Source: Fluviicola sp. (GTDB lineage Bacteria > Bacteroidota > Bacteroidia > Flavobacteriales_D > Crocinitomicaceae). From it: a stretch of 64,000 nucleotides of DNA. The notes beneath the pieces were generated by a model that made no database searches, had not been told where the DNA came from, and was given only the letters and a program-made list of their open reading frames with translations. Where the stretch lies: the NCBI GenBank assembly GCA_031260455.1, contig JAIRJW010000049.1:17859-81858 (forward strand). The letters are read 5' to 3'. Below, in pieces: positions 54,601-62,158 of the stretch (positions are counted from its first letter, which is position 1; each line of letters begins with the position of its first letter). Both the position numbers and the translations under genes were made by a program.

Positions 54601-54792
54601 TGAGCTGACTTTTACACTGTTTATTTCTTTGAGTTGTTTACGCAACACTTCTTCCAACAACACATTGCCAGTTTTGCCTAAACGCAATTTGTCTGCTTCG
54701 GCAGGACTTAAATATTGCCAACCCAATTTTTGCAGCATTTGCAAAGCTGGAATTTGACTGATATGGTCTTCTATGAATGATGGTGTTTGCAT
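51604..54792 (-). CDS. hsdR: Type I restriction enzyme R subunit HsdR
   Basis: A 1062-residue motor/nuclease subunit. The nuclease centre is visible as YRPDLVLFV followed by PLCIIECKR (PD...ExK, near 158-180). The helicase has Walker A (WHTQGSGKSLTMVM, near 335-348), the DEAD-like VDEGHRTQHG (near 437) and FTGTPLFKKD, plus motif VI AIARVNRVYPDKDYG. It pumps DNA and cuts it when two complexes collide. The start at 54792 (MQTPSFIEDHISQIPAL) matches the family. Immediately before Walker A a peptide LSPSSNSSRRGG comes from a G/C-rich palindromic repeat (53788-53823) that is not normal there. The metallopeptidase gene overlaps its end. Confidence 0.93.
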   Translation of the reverse strand: MQTPSFIEDHISQIPALQMLQKLGWQYLSPAEADKLRLGKTGNVLLEEVLRKQLKEINSVKVSSTKTTVFSDANIENGIQALKDLPMNEGYMSACETAYNLLTLGKSLEQNVDGDKKSFTLQYIDWANLHNNIFHVTEEYSVMRSTSKEHYRPDLVLFVNGIPLCIIECKRPDMKEPISQAISQHLRNQHEDGIRNLYVYAQLLLSIATNEAKYATNGTPEEFWAVWKENDELRALKNQHLSNEQKEKLFSERFKYVRQYFDALEQEEILPTVQDEYLYSLCRPERLMDLIHNFILFDDGAKKVARYQQYFAIKKTMKRIKILSPSSNSSRRGGVVWHTQGSGKSLTMVMLAQAIALEKEIKNPKIILVTDRVDLDSQITDTFRKCNIPVDNASTGQKLVEHLQSKSDAVVTTVINKFEAAVKKITKPLDRANIFVLVDEGHRTQHGTFNVDMQKTLPNACFIAFTGTPLFKKDKSTAAKFGGMIDAYTVDQAVKDKAVVPLLYEGRHAHQNVNEKPLDNFFDMVSEPLTKYQKADLKKKFSRADQLNIAEQKIYAISWDISKHYRDNFQGKTPFKGQLVCPNKISAIQYKKFLDEIGIVSTEVLISPPDEREGEESAYGETPDLVKSFWKKMMDEHGTPKKYQTNIINRYKKSEKPEIIIVVDKLLTGFDEPKNTVLYLTRNLQGHTLLQAIARVNRVYPDKDYGYIIDYYGIIEQLDNALELYSSFSEFDEEEIQGTLTSINEEIKKLPQKHAELWDIFKTIANKRDAEAYQVLLKDEAVRVLFYDKLAGFARLLKLAFSSIDFRNKTDEKKIQRYKDDLAFFIKLRSAVIQRYSDAVDYKQYEGQIQKLIDTHITTEKVETITELVNIFDKEKFQAEVENTVGNAAKADKIASRTAKHISGKMEEDPAFYKKFSEMLKETIADYEAKRISEVEYLNRVQDVMNNVLTHTDSDIPAILQSADIAKAFYGVCNEVCQNKFDDETTRKQIAANTALAIDEIILKSLKVNWQNEVDVPKKMAHQIGDYLLDEIKDKYNLDLSFEEIDNIAERCVAIAKIRYPR
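53788..53823. repeat. G/C-rich palindromic repeat inserted in hsdR
   Basis: An imperfect palindrome with AACTCCTCCCCTTC on the left and GAGTTGGAGGAGGGG on the right, of the kind widespread in Bacteroidota genomes. It lies in frame just upstream of the Walker A codons and adds about a dozen residues without breaking the gene. Confidence 0.65.
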
Positions 54793-54807
54793 AGTTTTAT
54801 TTTTTAT

Positions 54808-55505
54808 GGACGACCACAAGGGTCACCGTTACAGTTATTTGTATAATTTATCATTGCCCCAATTATTTGGATTGTTAATAATATATTTGGAAATACGTTG
54901 ATAGGATTGTTCATTTCGGATAATGTGTTCCCAATAATTACGTTGCCATAATTTTCCGTTGAATGGTACCCAACCCAAATTTTTAACGCCACGTATGTAT
55001 TCAACCGTTACAATGGATTGAAATGCACCCACCATATCGCCAATGGTTTTTGGTTTGGTAGGGGCAAACCCTTGTGGTCGTCTCGTTTTGTTTTGGGTGT
55101 CCACAAGGGATACCGTCACAAGGGCGACCGTTTTTTCATTTTGGGCGACCACAAGGGTCGCTACGATTTGAAAAATGGCGTGAAAATGGTTGGGCATTAC
55201 CACATATTCGTGTAATTGGACATTGGTAAATCGTTGCGAAATTTTCAACCATTCGTTTTCCACCATTTGCCCTGCATCGTTTAATATCATTTCGCCATTT
55301 TCAATTTTCCCGAATAAACATTTACGGTTTTGTACGCATATTGTAACAAAATACAATCCTGCCTGCGAATAATTGTATCCTTTCAGGCGAATGGATTTGC
55401 GGTGGTGGATATTTGGATTGTATTTGTTCATATCTGTTTTTTTAATTGTTGGAGACAACCCTTGTGGTTGCCCCACAACCATATAGGGCAACCACAAGGG
55501 TTTGC
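54808..55505. repeat. REP-like repeats with CCACAAGGG core, in and around the RAYT gene
   Basis: Seven copies of the core CCACAAGGG or its complement CCCTTGTGG (one variant TCACAAGGG) lie at 54814, 55069, 55101, 55116, 55149, 55459 and 55492. Most have short complementary flanks (for example GACC-ACAAG-GGTC), giving small hairpins. Three sit outside the RAYT reading frame, near its two ends, and four lie inside it. They are the expected targets of the neighbouring RAYT transposase. Confidence 0.8.
54835..55431 (-). CDS. REP-associated tyrosine transposase (RAYT)
   Basis: A 198-residue Y1-type (HUH) nuclease. The core strands read KGYNYSQAGLYFVTICVQNR; the HUH motif is VVMPNHFHAIF (His-Phe-His), and the C-terminal tyrosine region is QSYQRISKYIINNPNNW. 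RAYTs are domesticated relatives of IS200/IS605 transposases that bind and cut REP hairpins. Here the segment between HUH and the C-terminal helices (about residues 95-140: ATLVVAQNEKTVALVTVSLV, RRPQGFAPTKPKTIGDM) is encoded by four REP copies inside the reading frame. The gene lies between hsdS and hsdR of the restriction operon, in the same direction. The start at 55431 was chosen because residues upstream are REP-derived. Confidence 0.88.
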   Translation of the reverse strand: MNKYNPNIHHRKSIRLKGYNYSQAGLYFVTICVQNRKCLFGKIENGEMILNDAGQMVENEWLKISQRFTNVQLHEYVVMPNHFHAIFQIVATLVVAQNEKTVALVTVSLVDTQNKTRRPQGFAPTKPKTIGDMVGAFQSIVTVEYIRGVKNLGWVPFNGKLWQRNYWEHIIRNEQSYQRISKYIINNPNNWGNDKLYK

Positions 55506-55507
55506 CC

Positions 55508-56662
55508 TTACGTTAAGCGTTTTTTTCCTGTTAGTAGCTGTTGCATTAAGCCTTTTTTCTGTTCTTTTAGTTTTTCCGATTTTGATTTTAATAGTTGTAT
55601 TTCTTTGTCTGCGGTTTGCAGGATTTGAGCAATTTTGGTTTGCTCTGAAATTGACGGAATAAAAAATTTCATTCCACATAAACCGTCAAAAGACAATGTA
55701 TCTCTCACGCTTCCTTGCACAAACATTGGAATTCGAGCCGTGAACAATGTTGTTTTTAAAAGATAAAACAAATATTCTATGTTGATTTTTTCTGTATCAG
55801 GTTCAAAAACCACATACATCGGACTTAAAATTCCTTCATCAAATTTTCGTAATAAATCTAACGAACCAACATTTACACGAGAAGGATTGTAAGCAAATTG
55901 TCCTTTTTTTACAACTTTATAATTGCCTTGTTCTTTGCTTGCCACAACTCTATCAAATTGTTCTTCTTGGTCAATAAAACCTCTTGAATTTGTGACAGAT
56001 AAAACTCTTGTAATTTTATTTCCGGTGTTACGTACTGAAACTTCTTTAATGTAGTTTCCAAGCATGTGATTTTCGTTTTTCTTTTTCCCACTCAACAATT
56101 TCTGCATGAGCCATTTTTTTTGCAGTTGTTTTTGGGCAATGAGTGTGGCAATTTTTTGTATGGCGGTGTCCCAAGTGCTGAGAAGGGCGGCTATGGCGGT
56201 TTGTTCGGGTAAGGGCGGGAGAGAAAATGGAAACTCGGAAACATAATCCCAATCAGCTCTCGGCATTTTTGAACCGCTTGAAACATTTGCTACTTGAATA
56301 AATTTTTCGGATTGAACTAAACGAAATAAAAATTCGTTCGTACATTTTTTTGAAACAGAATTTAAAACCCAAATTTCACTTGAACAAACTCCGTCAAATT
56401 CTGCAAGCCAATACTTTTTCAAATACGGTCTTAATTTTCCAAAAAGAACTTGACCTTTTTGGAATTTATTTTTTGTACTTTTTTGTTCAGATGAATTAAC
56501 CCAACCGTTGATATTTCCTGTTTCTTGATTTAAGTGTTCAAGTTCAATGCACTTTAAGTCTTCTGTTGAAATAGGATTGTATTTTGCCTTTGAAACTTCG
56601 GCAAATTGAGCAAACTCTTTCACTTCCCAACCCTTTGGCAATATGTTGTTGTTTGTTTTCAT
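55508..56662 (-). CDS. hsdS: Type I restriction specificity subunit HsdS
   Basis: A 384-residue subunit with two target-recognition domains (about 1-150 and 195-330), each followed by a conserved helix: PPLPEQTAIAALLSTWDTAI and SISEQTKIAQILQTADKEIQ. It directs the HsdM/HsdR complex to a two-part DNA sequence. The ATG at 56662 overlaps the dinD stop by 3 bases (AAAAATGA). The first 26 bases of the coding sequence are part of a 30-bp direct repeat also found after fic (see repeat entries). Confidence 0.93.
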   Translation of the reverse strand: MKTNNNILPKGWEVKEFAQFAEVSKAKYNPISTEDLKCIELEHLNQETGNINGWVNSSEQKSTKNKFQKGQVLFGKLRPYLKKYWLAEFDGVCSSEIWVLNSVSKKCTNEFLFRLVQSEKFIQVANVSSGSKMPRADWDYVSEFPFSLPPLPEQTAIAALLSTWDTAIQKIATLIAQKQLQKKWLMQKLLSGKKKNENHMLGNYIKEVSVRNTGNKITRVLSVTNSRGFIDQEEQFDRVVASKEQGNYKVVKKGQFAYNPSRVNVGSLDLLRKFDEGILSPMYVVFEPDTEKINIEYLFYLLKTTLFTARIPMFVQGSVRDTLSFDGLCGMKFFIPSISEQTKIAQILQTADKEIQLLKSKSEKLKEQKKGLMQQLLTGKKRLT

Positions 56663-56666
56663 TTTT
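56637..56666. repeat. 30-bp direct repeat, copy at the hsdS start
   Basis: A perfect 30-bp repeat covering the hsdS ATG and first codons (MKTNNNILP) and the preceding A5 run. The identical copy at 57550-57579 lies between fic and dinD. The region between the two copies is dinD. Confidence 0.95.
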
Positions 56667-57510
56667 CCTTAGGTAGTTTTTTAGGCTCGTTTTTCTTTTC
56701 CACTTTTTTAATGCTTTCTTCAGCAGGCAGGTTTTCAGGCATGGTGCCGCCAATTTCTTCAATGGTTTTGCGTACTTTTTTGCCTACTTCGTAGTGGGTT
56801 TGGTTGGCTTTCTGTTTACCTTTAATATTTTCGCGTTTTAATTTTTCTTCGGTTTGCGTGGCACGGAACAGGTTGGCGGCCAATTCTGTACTGCCCATGT
56901 GGTCTAAAATCTGTTGGCTTTTTTGCAAGCCTTTTTTCTTGTGTATGCCTTTGGCATCAAGCCCACCATACAAACCCATATAGCCGTGGTTTTGAAAAAC
57001 AGCGTAGTCAAGTGGCTCAATTACGCCTGCGTTTTTGGCGGCAACGGCTAATTGTTTGTTGTGTTCGTAAAGTTCTTTTCGTAAAAAGAGGCGTTTTTCT
57101 TCTTCGGTATTAAGTTGTTGGTAAGCCTGCATTTGCTGCACTTCCTGCAAGCGGGTTTGTACGGCAAAATAGGTTTGCCCTTGTGCTACTACTTCTTTGC
57201 CCGGATCTGCATTTTGCACAATCAGATAGCAGGCATAGCGCGAAAGCTTTACCCCATCTTCCATTGGGCGTTTTGCGCCAGAACCAATATCAACCATTTC
57301 GAGGAAGTCCTCGAAATGGTTTTCCACTCGTTGGTTACTATTAATACATGCTTCTTTGGCTTTATCAATAACGGGTTTAAAGTGCCGGTACTCAGAATAT
57401 TCCAGTATTTTACCCAGTTGTCGGGCAGACCACCACTCATTACCGTTTTTATCCACTTGTTTTATTTGTTCAAAAACAGGTATATTATTTTTTGAAATTT
57501 CCTTTGCCAT
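56659..57510 (-). CDS. dinD: DinD-like DNA-damage-inducible protein
   Basis: A 283-residue protein of the DinD/BRO-N group. NEWWSARQLGKILEYSEYRH resembles the BRO-N DNA-binding domain; KRPMEDGVKLSRYACYLIVQ and QNADPGKEVVAQGQTYFAVQ are typical DinD segments. E. coli DinD is an SOS gene that inhibits RecA filaments; the name here rests on family resemblance. It ends with a lysine-rich tail. It lies between two direct repeats that duplicate the start of hsdS, so it looks like a later insertion into an older fic-hsdS junction. DinD genes are often found inside type I restriction loci. Confidence 0.88.
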   Translation of the reverse strand: MAKEISKNNIPVFEQIKQVDKNGNEWWSARQLGKILEYSEYRHFKPVIDKAKEACINSNQRVENHFEDFLEMVDIGSGAKRPMEDGVKLSRYACYLIVQNADPGKEVVAQGQTYFAVQTRLQEVQQMQAYQQLNTEEEKRLFLRKELYEHNKQLAVAAKNAGVIEPLDYAVFQNHGYMGLYGGLDAKGIHKKKGLQKSQQILDHMGSTELAANLFRATQTEEKLKRENIKGKQKANQTHYEVGKKVRKTIEEIGGTMPENLPAEESIKKVEKKNEPKKLPKEK

Positions 57511-57549
57511 AATTATTTGTTTTTAATGTCTTATCATTTTGCTGATGTC

Positions 57550-57579
57550 GGCAATATGTTGTTGTTTGTTTTCATTTTT
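57550..57579. repeat. 30-bp direct repeat, vestigial copy between fic and dinD
   Basis: Identical to 56637-56666. It contains a leftover hsdS start (MKTNNNILPTSAK then a stop) whose ATG overlaps the fic stop codon (ATGA). This shows that fic and hsdS were originally adjacent and overlapping before dinD came in. Confidence 0.9.
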
Positions 57580-58939
57580 GTTTGCGCTTAATTATTTCCA
57601 AACAAGTGTTGCCTGTTTGGGTAGGTATTTCTTTTAATGCCGTTGCCATTGGCAATGTGCCATAAGCAAATTCTTGGTTAAATATGGTTTCGGTATCAAC
57701 GCTTACGTTAATGCGGTAGCTTTGTGCATCAAAAGTAATTTGGGTTTCAAACAGTAGATTCGTGTCGTATCGAGCGTTTATCAGGCCATATTGGTTGTAT
57801 TGGTAACTAATGGCGTAAACATCGGTTTGGTAAATATCAAAACCGTAAATGTGTTTCCCGTTTTCAGTTACACCTAATCTTAGCATTTTAAGCGCATCAA
57901 AAATGGTACGTTCTTTTTCTTTTTCGTTGCCGTTTACTTTTTTGCTAATTTTTTTTTCCTGAAAAAGTATGTCAAACTTCCGTAACACACTGTCGCAAGG
58001 TTGTATAATGCCGGTTTCTGTAAAATGAAAAATATCGTAAATCAACTTAGGTGTTTTACTTAATTTTTCGCCTTTCCATTGTTTTTGCAACAAAGCAATT
58101 TCTTTGTCAAGGTCTTCTTGTTCGCTAATGTCTTCGCCTTTGGCAACACTCAAAATAATTTGTTCCGAACGTTTAATGAGTGCAGCACAATGTTCAAAAA
58201 ATGCTTCTTTGTCGCCTTCATAACCCTGTATGTCACTTATGAGGCTGTAATATATTTTTCTATCTTTTTCATCTATCCAAAAAGGGTTGTAGCCACAAGC
58301 CACCAAAATAAGATTGGTTAAAATGCGTGCCGTACGTCCGTTGCCGTCATAAAACGGGTGTATGGCTAAATAATCTAAATGAAATTGCAAAGCAATGGTA
58401 ATAGGGTGCGGTGCATTTTTTTTGTTTTGAAAAACAGCGTCTAATTGGGCATTGGTACGGTTAAGTAAGTCGTGAATTTTTTTGGGAATTTCATCGGGTT
58501 GCACAAAATCATAACGTTCGCCTTTAGTATTAAAAATGTAATTGGGCGTAGCTTTCCATTGTCCAATTTTGTTGCTTTCATCCGGTTTTTCCTCATACAT
58601 AATGCTTGTATGAATTTCCTTTATTCGTTTTTCAGACAACCGCAATTCGCCTTTTGCAATTTTCAAAATATCTTCCACCACTTTGTTGTGTCCCTGCATT
58701 TCCATAATGTCTTTGTAGGGTTTGTTTTTTACAGAAATGTTGCCCATCATTACTTCTTTGGTGTCTTCAATGGTAAGCGTATTGCCTTCCATACTGTTGG
58801 AATTGTAATTCCACTCCAAACGAAATTTGTAGTTAATTTTCTTTTTTTGTTCAACCGACAAACTTCCTAAATCAGCAACTTGTTTTCTGATTTGTTCTAT
58901 TTCGTTAAGTATGTTTTGATAGCTCATTGTATTACGCAT
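57572..58939 (-). CDS. Fic/DOC family protein of the restriction operon
   Basis: A 455-residue Fic protein with an intact active site (AIHPFYDGNGRTARI near 192-206). The N-terminal helical region includes RLEWNYNSNSMEGNTLTIED, which fits the S/T-x-x-x-E-G/N inhibitory motif (SNSMEGN). The C-terminal 130 residues carry a wHTH-like part and a beta-rich end. Expected activity is AMPylation of a protein hydroxyl. It starts inside the end of hsdM (8-bp overlap) or, if the second ATG is used, 4 bp after it. Fic genes accompany type I restriction loci in many Bacteroidota; whether it regulates them is unknown. Confidence 0.85.
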   Translation of the reverse strand: MRNTMSYQNILNEIEQIRKQVADLGSLSVEQKKKINYKFRLEWNYNSNSMEGNTLTIEDTKEVMMGNISVKNKPYKDIMEMQGHNKVVEDILKIAKGELRLSEKRIKEIHTSIMYEEKPDESNKIGQWKATPNYIFNTKGERYDFVQPDEIPKKIHDLLNRTNAQLDAVFQNKKNAPHPITIALQFHLDYLAIHPFYDGNGRTARILTNLILVACGYNPFWIDEKDRKIYYSLISDIQGYEGDKEAFFEHCAALIKRSEQIILSVAKGEDISEQEDLDKEIALLQKQWKGEKLSKTPKLIYDIFHFTETGIIQPCDSVLRKFDILFQEKKISKKVNGNEKEKERTIFDALKMLRLGVTENGKHIYGFDIYQTDVYAISYQYNQYGLINARYDTNLLFETQITFDAQSYRINVSVDTETIFNQEFAYGTLPMATALKEIPTQTGNTCLEIIKRKQK

Positions 58940-60458
58940 TTAATTGTGATAAATACTTTTTCATTTCCTTTTGAACTTCTTTCAACTCGTTTTCCAAAGT
59001 GTCAATTTCTTGTTGCACGGCTGCAATGTCTATTTCGGCTTCTTCTTCAAATGTATCCACATAACGCGGTATGTTTAAGTTGTAACCGTTTTCTTGCAAT
59101 TCTTCATAAGTGGCAACGTAGCTGTATTTTTCTTCGATAATGCCTTGTTTCAATTTACCTGCGGTAAAATCACGGTAGGTTTTTACAATGTGTTCAATGT
59201 CTGTTGCACGCAGTTTATTTTGGTTTTTGGCGGCTTCAAATTGTTTGCTGGCATCAATAAACAATACGTTTTTATTTTTGCCTTTGTCTTTATTAAACAC
59301 AATTATTGCTGCCGGTATTCCTGTACCAAAAAACAAGTTGGCAGGCAAACCAATCACGGCTTCCAATAAATTTTCGTCAATGGTTTTTTGGCGAATTTTT
59401 CCTTCGCTTGCACCACGAAACAAAACTCCGTGTGGCACAACTACGCCCGCTTTTCCGTGTTCGTTTAACGTTTCAATCATGTGACTGATAAATGCCCAAT
59501 CGCCTTTGCTTTTTGGTGGCACACCACGCCAAAAACGGTTGTAGTTGTCAGTTTCGGCTTGGTCTGCTCCCCACTTATCTAAACTAAATGGCGGATTTGC
59601 GACAACGGTATCAAACTTCATCAACGCATCGCCATCTTTTAGTTTGGGGTTGCGAATGGTATCGCCCCAACGAATGGTAGCGTTGTCAAAACCGTGCAAA
59701 AACATATTCATCACGGCAAGTGCCCAAGTGCTGCCATTGGCTTCTTGTCCGTACAACGAAAAATTTTCTGAACCAACTTCCAAACCTGCTTTTATGAGTA
59801 ACGAACCCGAACCGCAAGTGGGGTCGCAAATACGTGAACCGTCTTTGCTTTTGGTGAGTTTTGCCAAGAGTGTAGAAACTTCGCTTGGCGTAAAAAATTC
59901 GCCTGCTTTTTTACCTGCATCGCTGGCAAAATTGGCAATTAAAAATTCGTACGCACCACCAATAATGTCTGTGCCCCCCAAATGCGAAGGGCGCAAATCC
60001 AACTTGTTGGAGTTAAAATCAATCAGCAAATTTTTGAGGCGATGATTTTTGTCTTTGGGTTCACCCAACACGCTGCTGTTAAACGAAATGTTTTGGAAAA
60101 CGCCTGCACCGTCTTCACTATACAATTTTTCACGATTGGCTTCAACCAAATCAGCCAAAGCAATGTCAATTAGTTCGCCAATGTTGGTCTCGTTGCGGTA
60201 TTCAAACAAATAGTTGAAATGGCTGTTTACAGGAATTACAAAACGCTCCAAATCCATAGCACGTTTGGCACGGGCAGTGTCGCCTTTGTATTTTTCAAGA
60301 TAGGTTTCGTATTTGTCATCGTGTACATCGCTCAGGTATTTGATGAACAATATTGTGAGAACATAATCTTTGTACACACTTGGATCAATACTTCCACGAA
60401 ACGTATCACATGCTTTCCAAACTGCATCGTTAATATCTTTTTGAGAAATCTTTGTCAT
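58932..60458 (-). CDS. hsdM: Type I restriction modification methylase HsdM
   Basis: A 508-residue N6-adenine methyltransferase. The N-terminal helical domain (AVWKACDTFRGSIDPSVYKD) is followed by the SAM motif CDPTCGSGSLLIKAG (near 209) and the catalytic NPPF (near 289 in TVVANPPFSLDKWG). The C-terminal helices mediate contact with HsdS. It methylates host DNA to protect it from HsdR. It lies 6 bp after the half-hsdS gene. Confidence 0.95.
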   Translation of the reverse strand: MTKISQKDINDAVWKACDTFRGSIDPSVYKDYVLTILFIKYLSDVHDDKYETYLEKYKGDTARAKRAMDLERFVIPVNSHFNYLFEYRNETNIGELIDIALADLVEANREKLYSEDGAGVFQNISFNSSVLGEPKDKNHRLKNLLIDFNSNKLDLRPSHLGGTDIIGGAYEFLIANFASDAGKKAGEFFTPSEVSTLLAKLTKSKDGSRICDPTCGSGSLLIKAGLEVGSENFSLYGQEANGSTWALAVMNMFLHGFDNATIRWGDTIRNPKLKDGDALMKFDTVVANPPFSLDKWGADQAETDNYNRFWRGVPPKSKGDWAFISHMIETLNEHGKAGVVVPHGVLFRGASEGKIRQKTIDENLLEAVIGLPANLFFGTGIPAAIIVFNKDKGKNKNVLFIDASKQFEAAKNQNKLRATDIEHIVKTYRDFTAGKLKQGIIEEKYSYVATYEELQENGYNLNIPRYVDTFEEEAEIDIAAVQQEIDTLENELKEVQKEMKKYLSQLNA

Positions 60459-60464
60459 TGCTCT

Positions 60465-61022
60465 TTATTTTATAGCGTTAATAATTTGTTGTTGTATTTT
60501 CTTGTCGGTTAAAAATTCAATTTGCTGGTTCAATTTTTTTTCTTGCTTGCGAAGATTGGCAATTTTTAAAATAATTTGTTGTGTTTCTACATTGGGAATT
60601 TTTATTTCCAAACTTTCCAACACTTGTTTTGAAATGGAAGGAATAGAAGTTCCGATTGCTTGTGCTTTTAAAAGCGTAAGCGTGTTTGGGTGATTGAGAA
60701 ACCAAGCCAAGTATTCGGGCAACACATTTTTGTCTGTTAAGCGAAGTACAAAAAACGAAGTAGAAGCAACAGCAGGCAGATTGTGTTTTTCGTAAGCCGT
60801 AGCAAAGTTTTTAGTTCCTTTAGCTGCAAACAAAATGTCTCCGTATTTCAAAATGTGTTTATTGGAAATACCACTTGTAGACAAATCAGCGTGCAGCTTC
60901 GCTGCAAGCTGACCGTTTTCGTCAAAGTGTTTTGCCTGCAAATACACGATGTCGCCTGTGTCGGCAGGCTTAGCGAAAACACCTGTTTGAATGCTTGTTA
61001 TGTCGTAAATGTGCCTAATCAC
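60465..61022 (-). CDS. Half-length HsdS specificity subunit
   Basis: A 185-residue protein with one target-recognition domain (about 1-120; YLAWFLNHPNTLTLLKAQAI) and one conserved helical spacer (NVETQQIILKIANLRKQEKK, about 140-160). Its only start option here is GTG at 61022, as no internal Met exists; a consensus promoter lies 58-95 bp upstream. Half-HsdS subunits can dimerise into a complete specificity unit recognising a palindrome-like site. It is the first gene of the operon. It could be a complete natural half-subunit or a trimmed gene. Confidence 0.8.
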   Translation of the reverse strand: MIRHIYDITSIQTGVFAKPADTGDIVYLQAKHFDENGQLAAKLHADLSTSGISNKHILKYGDILFAAKGTKNFATAYEKHNLPAVASTSFFVLRLTDKNVLPEYLAWFLNHPNTLTLLKAQAIGTSIPSISKQVLESLEIKIPNVETQQIILKIANLRKQEKKLNQQIEFLTDKKIQQQIINAIK

Positions 61023-61086
61023 AAATTTTAATTTAAGTAACTCAGCTACAAAATTGAATCAAATTTTTGAGACGATCAAATTTTTT

Positions 61087-61117
61087 CAAAAATATTTTTC
61101 AGTAGTGACTCTACAAA
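61087..61117 (-). promoter_or_regulatory. Promoter of the hsd operon
   Basis: On the minus strand, TTTG (plus 61114-61117), 19 bp, then TATTTTTG (plus 61087-61094), a full consensus match with a 5' UTR of about 60 bases to the GTG at 61022. Confidence 0.6.
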
Positions 61118-61134
61118 TCATCAAAAGTAAGGCA

Positions 61135-61201
61135 AAAAACGGCTCTTTTTGGGATTTTTTTGTTGTAATGTGTGCAGAAAAGCCCAAGATGTGCCGTTTT
61201 T
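61135..61201 (-). terminator. Long inverted repeat after thiG, possible terminator
   Basis: AAAAACGGC (61135-61143) is the exact complement of GCCGTTTTT (61193-61201), with GGG/CCC pairing inside. Read on the minus strand it ends in TTTTTT. It lies 148 bp after thiG and just upstream of the hsd promoter, so it may insulate the island from thiamine transcription. Confidence 0.45.
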
Positions 61202-61348
61202 GGGTTAGCTGAAATTATTTTTTGTCCGTTTTCGCCTAAATAGTGAACTAAAAGTTTCTCATAGACTTTACATCCGTCATCTACATTGGTAAAAATCAAA
61301 AAACCTCGTTTTGTTTTGGCTGTCGGATTAAGTTCGGGTTGGTGGAAA

Positions 61349-62113
61349 CTACAAATTCAAAAATCCGGTCAGCGGACTCGAAGCACTTGCTGGTTTCGAG
61401 ACAGCTCCCAATCCGGATTCATACGCCATTCTTCCGGACTCAACCGCCATTTTGAAAGCCAGGGCCATTTCCTTCGGATTCCGGGCAACGGCAATCGCCG
61501 TGTTGACCAAAACTGCGTCAGCTCCCAATTCCATAGCATAAGCTGCGTGAGACGGGGCTCCGATTCCGGCATCCACGATTACAGGAACTTTACTTTGTTC
61601 AATGATAATTTCGAGGAAATCCAGTGTTTTCAAGCCTTTATTGGTTCCAATCGGAGCTCCCAGGGGCATTACAGCAGCTGTTCCGGCATTTTCCAGGCGT
61701 TTACACAGTACCGGATCGGCATGAATATAGGGCAGAATCACAAATCCCAGCCTTGCCAGCTCTTCTGTTGCCTTTAATGTTTCGATCGGGTCCGGCAGCA
61801 AATACTTCGGATCCGGATGTATTTCCAGTTTCAGCCAGTTAGTTTCCATAGCATCACGTGCCAATTGAGCAGCAAAAACTGCTTCTTTGACATTTCGCGC
61901 TCCCGATGTATTCGGTAATAACCCAATATGTGGATGATTCAAATGCATCAATAAGTCATCTGTTTCCGTTTCCAGATCTATCCGCTTTAATGCCACAGTT
62001 ACCAATTCGCTTTCCGAAGCCAGTACAGTTTCTTCCATTTGCACTGAAGAGCCGAATTTCCCGGTTCCCAGGAACAAGCGTGATTTAAATTCTTTATCTG
62101 CTATTTTGAGCAT
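61349..62113 (-). CDS. thiG: Thiazole synthase ThiG
   Basis: A 254-residue TIM-barrel enzyme that builds the thiamine thiazole from deoxyxylulose phosphate, iminoacetate and ThiS thiocarboxylate. The N-terminus [34 protein letters not shown] with the active-site Lys region, and the ends [20 protein letters not shown] and [17 protein letters not shown] are typical. It lies 45 bp after thiE. Its next partner in thiamine synthesis, thiH, has been separated by the 10-kb island. Confidence 0.95.
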   Translation of the reverse strand: MLKIADKEFKSRLFLGTGKFGSSVQMEETVLASESELVTVALKRIDLETETDDLLMHLNHPHIGLLPNTSGARNVKEAVFAAQLARDAMETNWLKLEIHPDPKYLLPDPIETLKATEELARLGFVILPYIHADPVLCKRLENAGTAAVMPLGAPIGTNKGLKTLDFLEIIIEQSKVPVIVDAGIGAPSHAAYAMELGADAVLVNTAIAVARNPKEMALAFKMAVESGRMAYESGLGAVSKPASASSPLTGFLNL

Positions 62114-62158
62114 ACTATTTTTTATGTTGTTCCCCTTTGTGATAGAATAAAGGAATTA

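Larger units (their letters stand above)
61023..61348. other. Right junction of the restriction island, non-coding
   Basis: 326 bp between the island and thiG. It contains the hsd promoter (61087-61117), a long inverted repeat (61135-61201) and AT-rich sequence. A 62-codon minus-strand frame (61111-61299, TTG start) reads like protein in places but is interrupted in family terms and I do not call it a gene. Confidence 0.5.

Noticed and set aside
61111..61299. A 62-codon minus-strand frame near thiG
   Set aside because: TTG start, no upstream signal, and the sequence overlaps a hairpin; more likely non-coding or the remnant of a gene.
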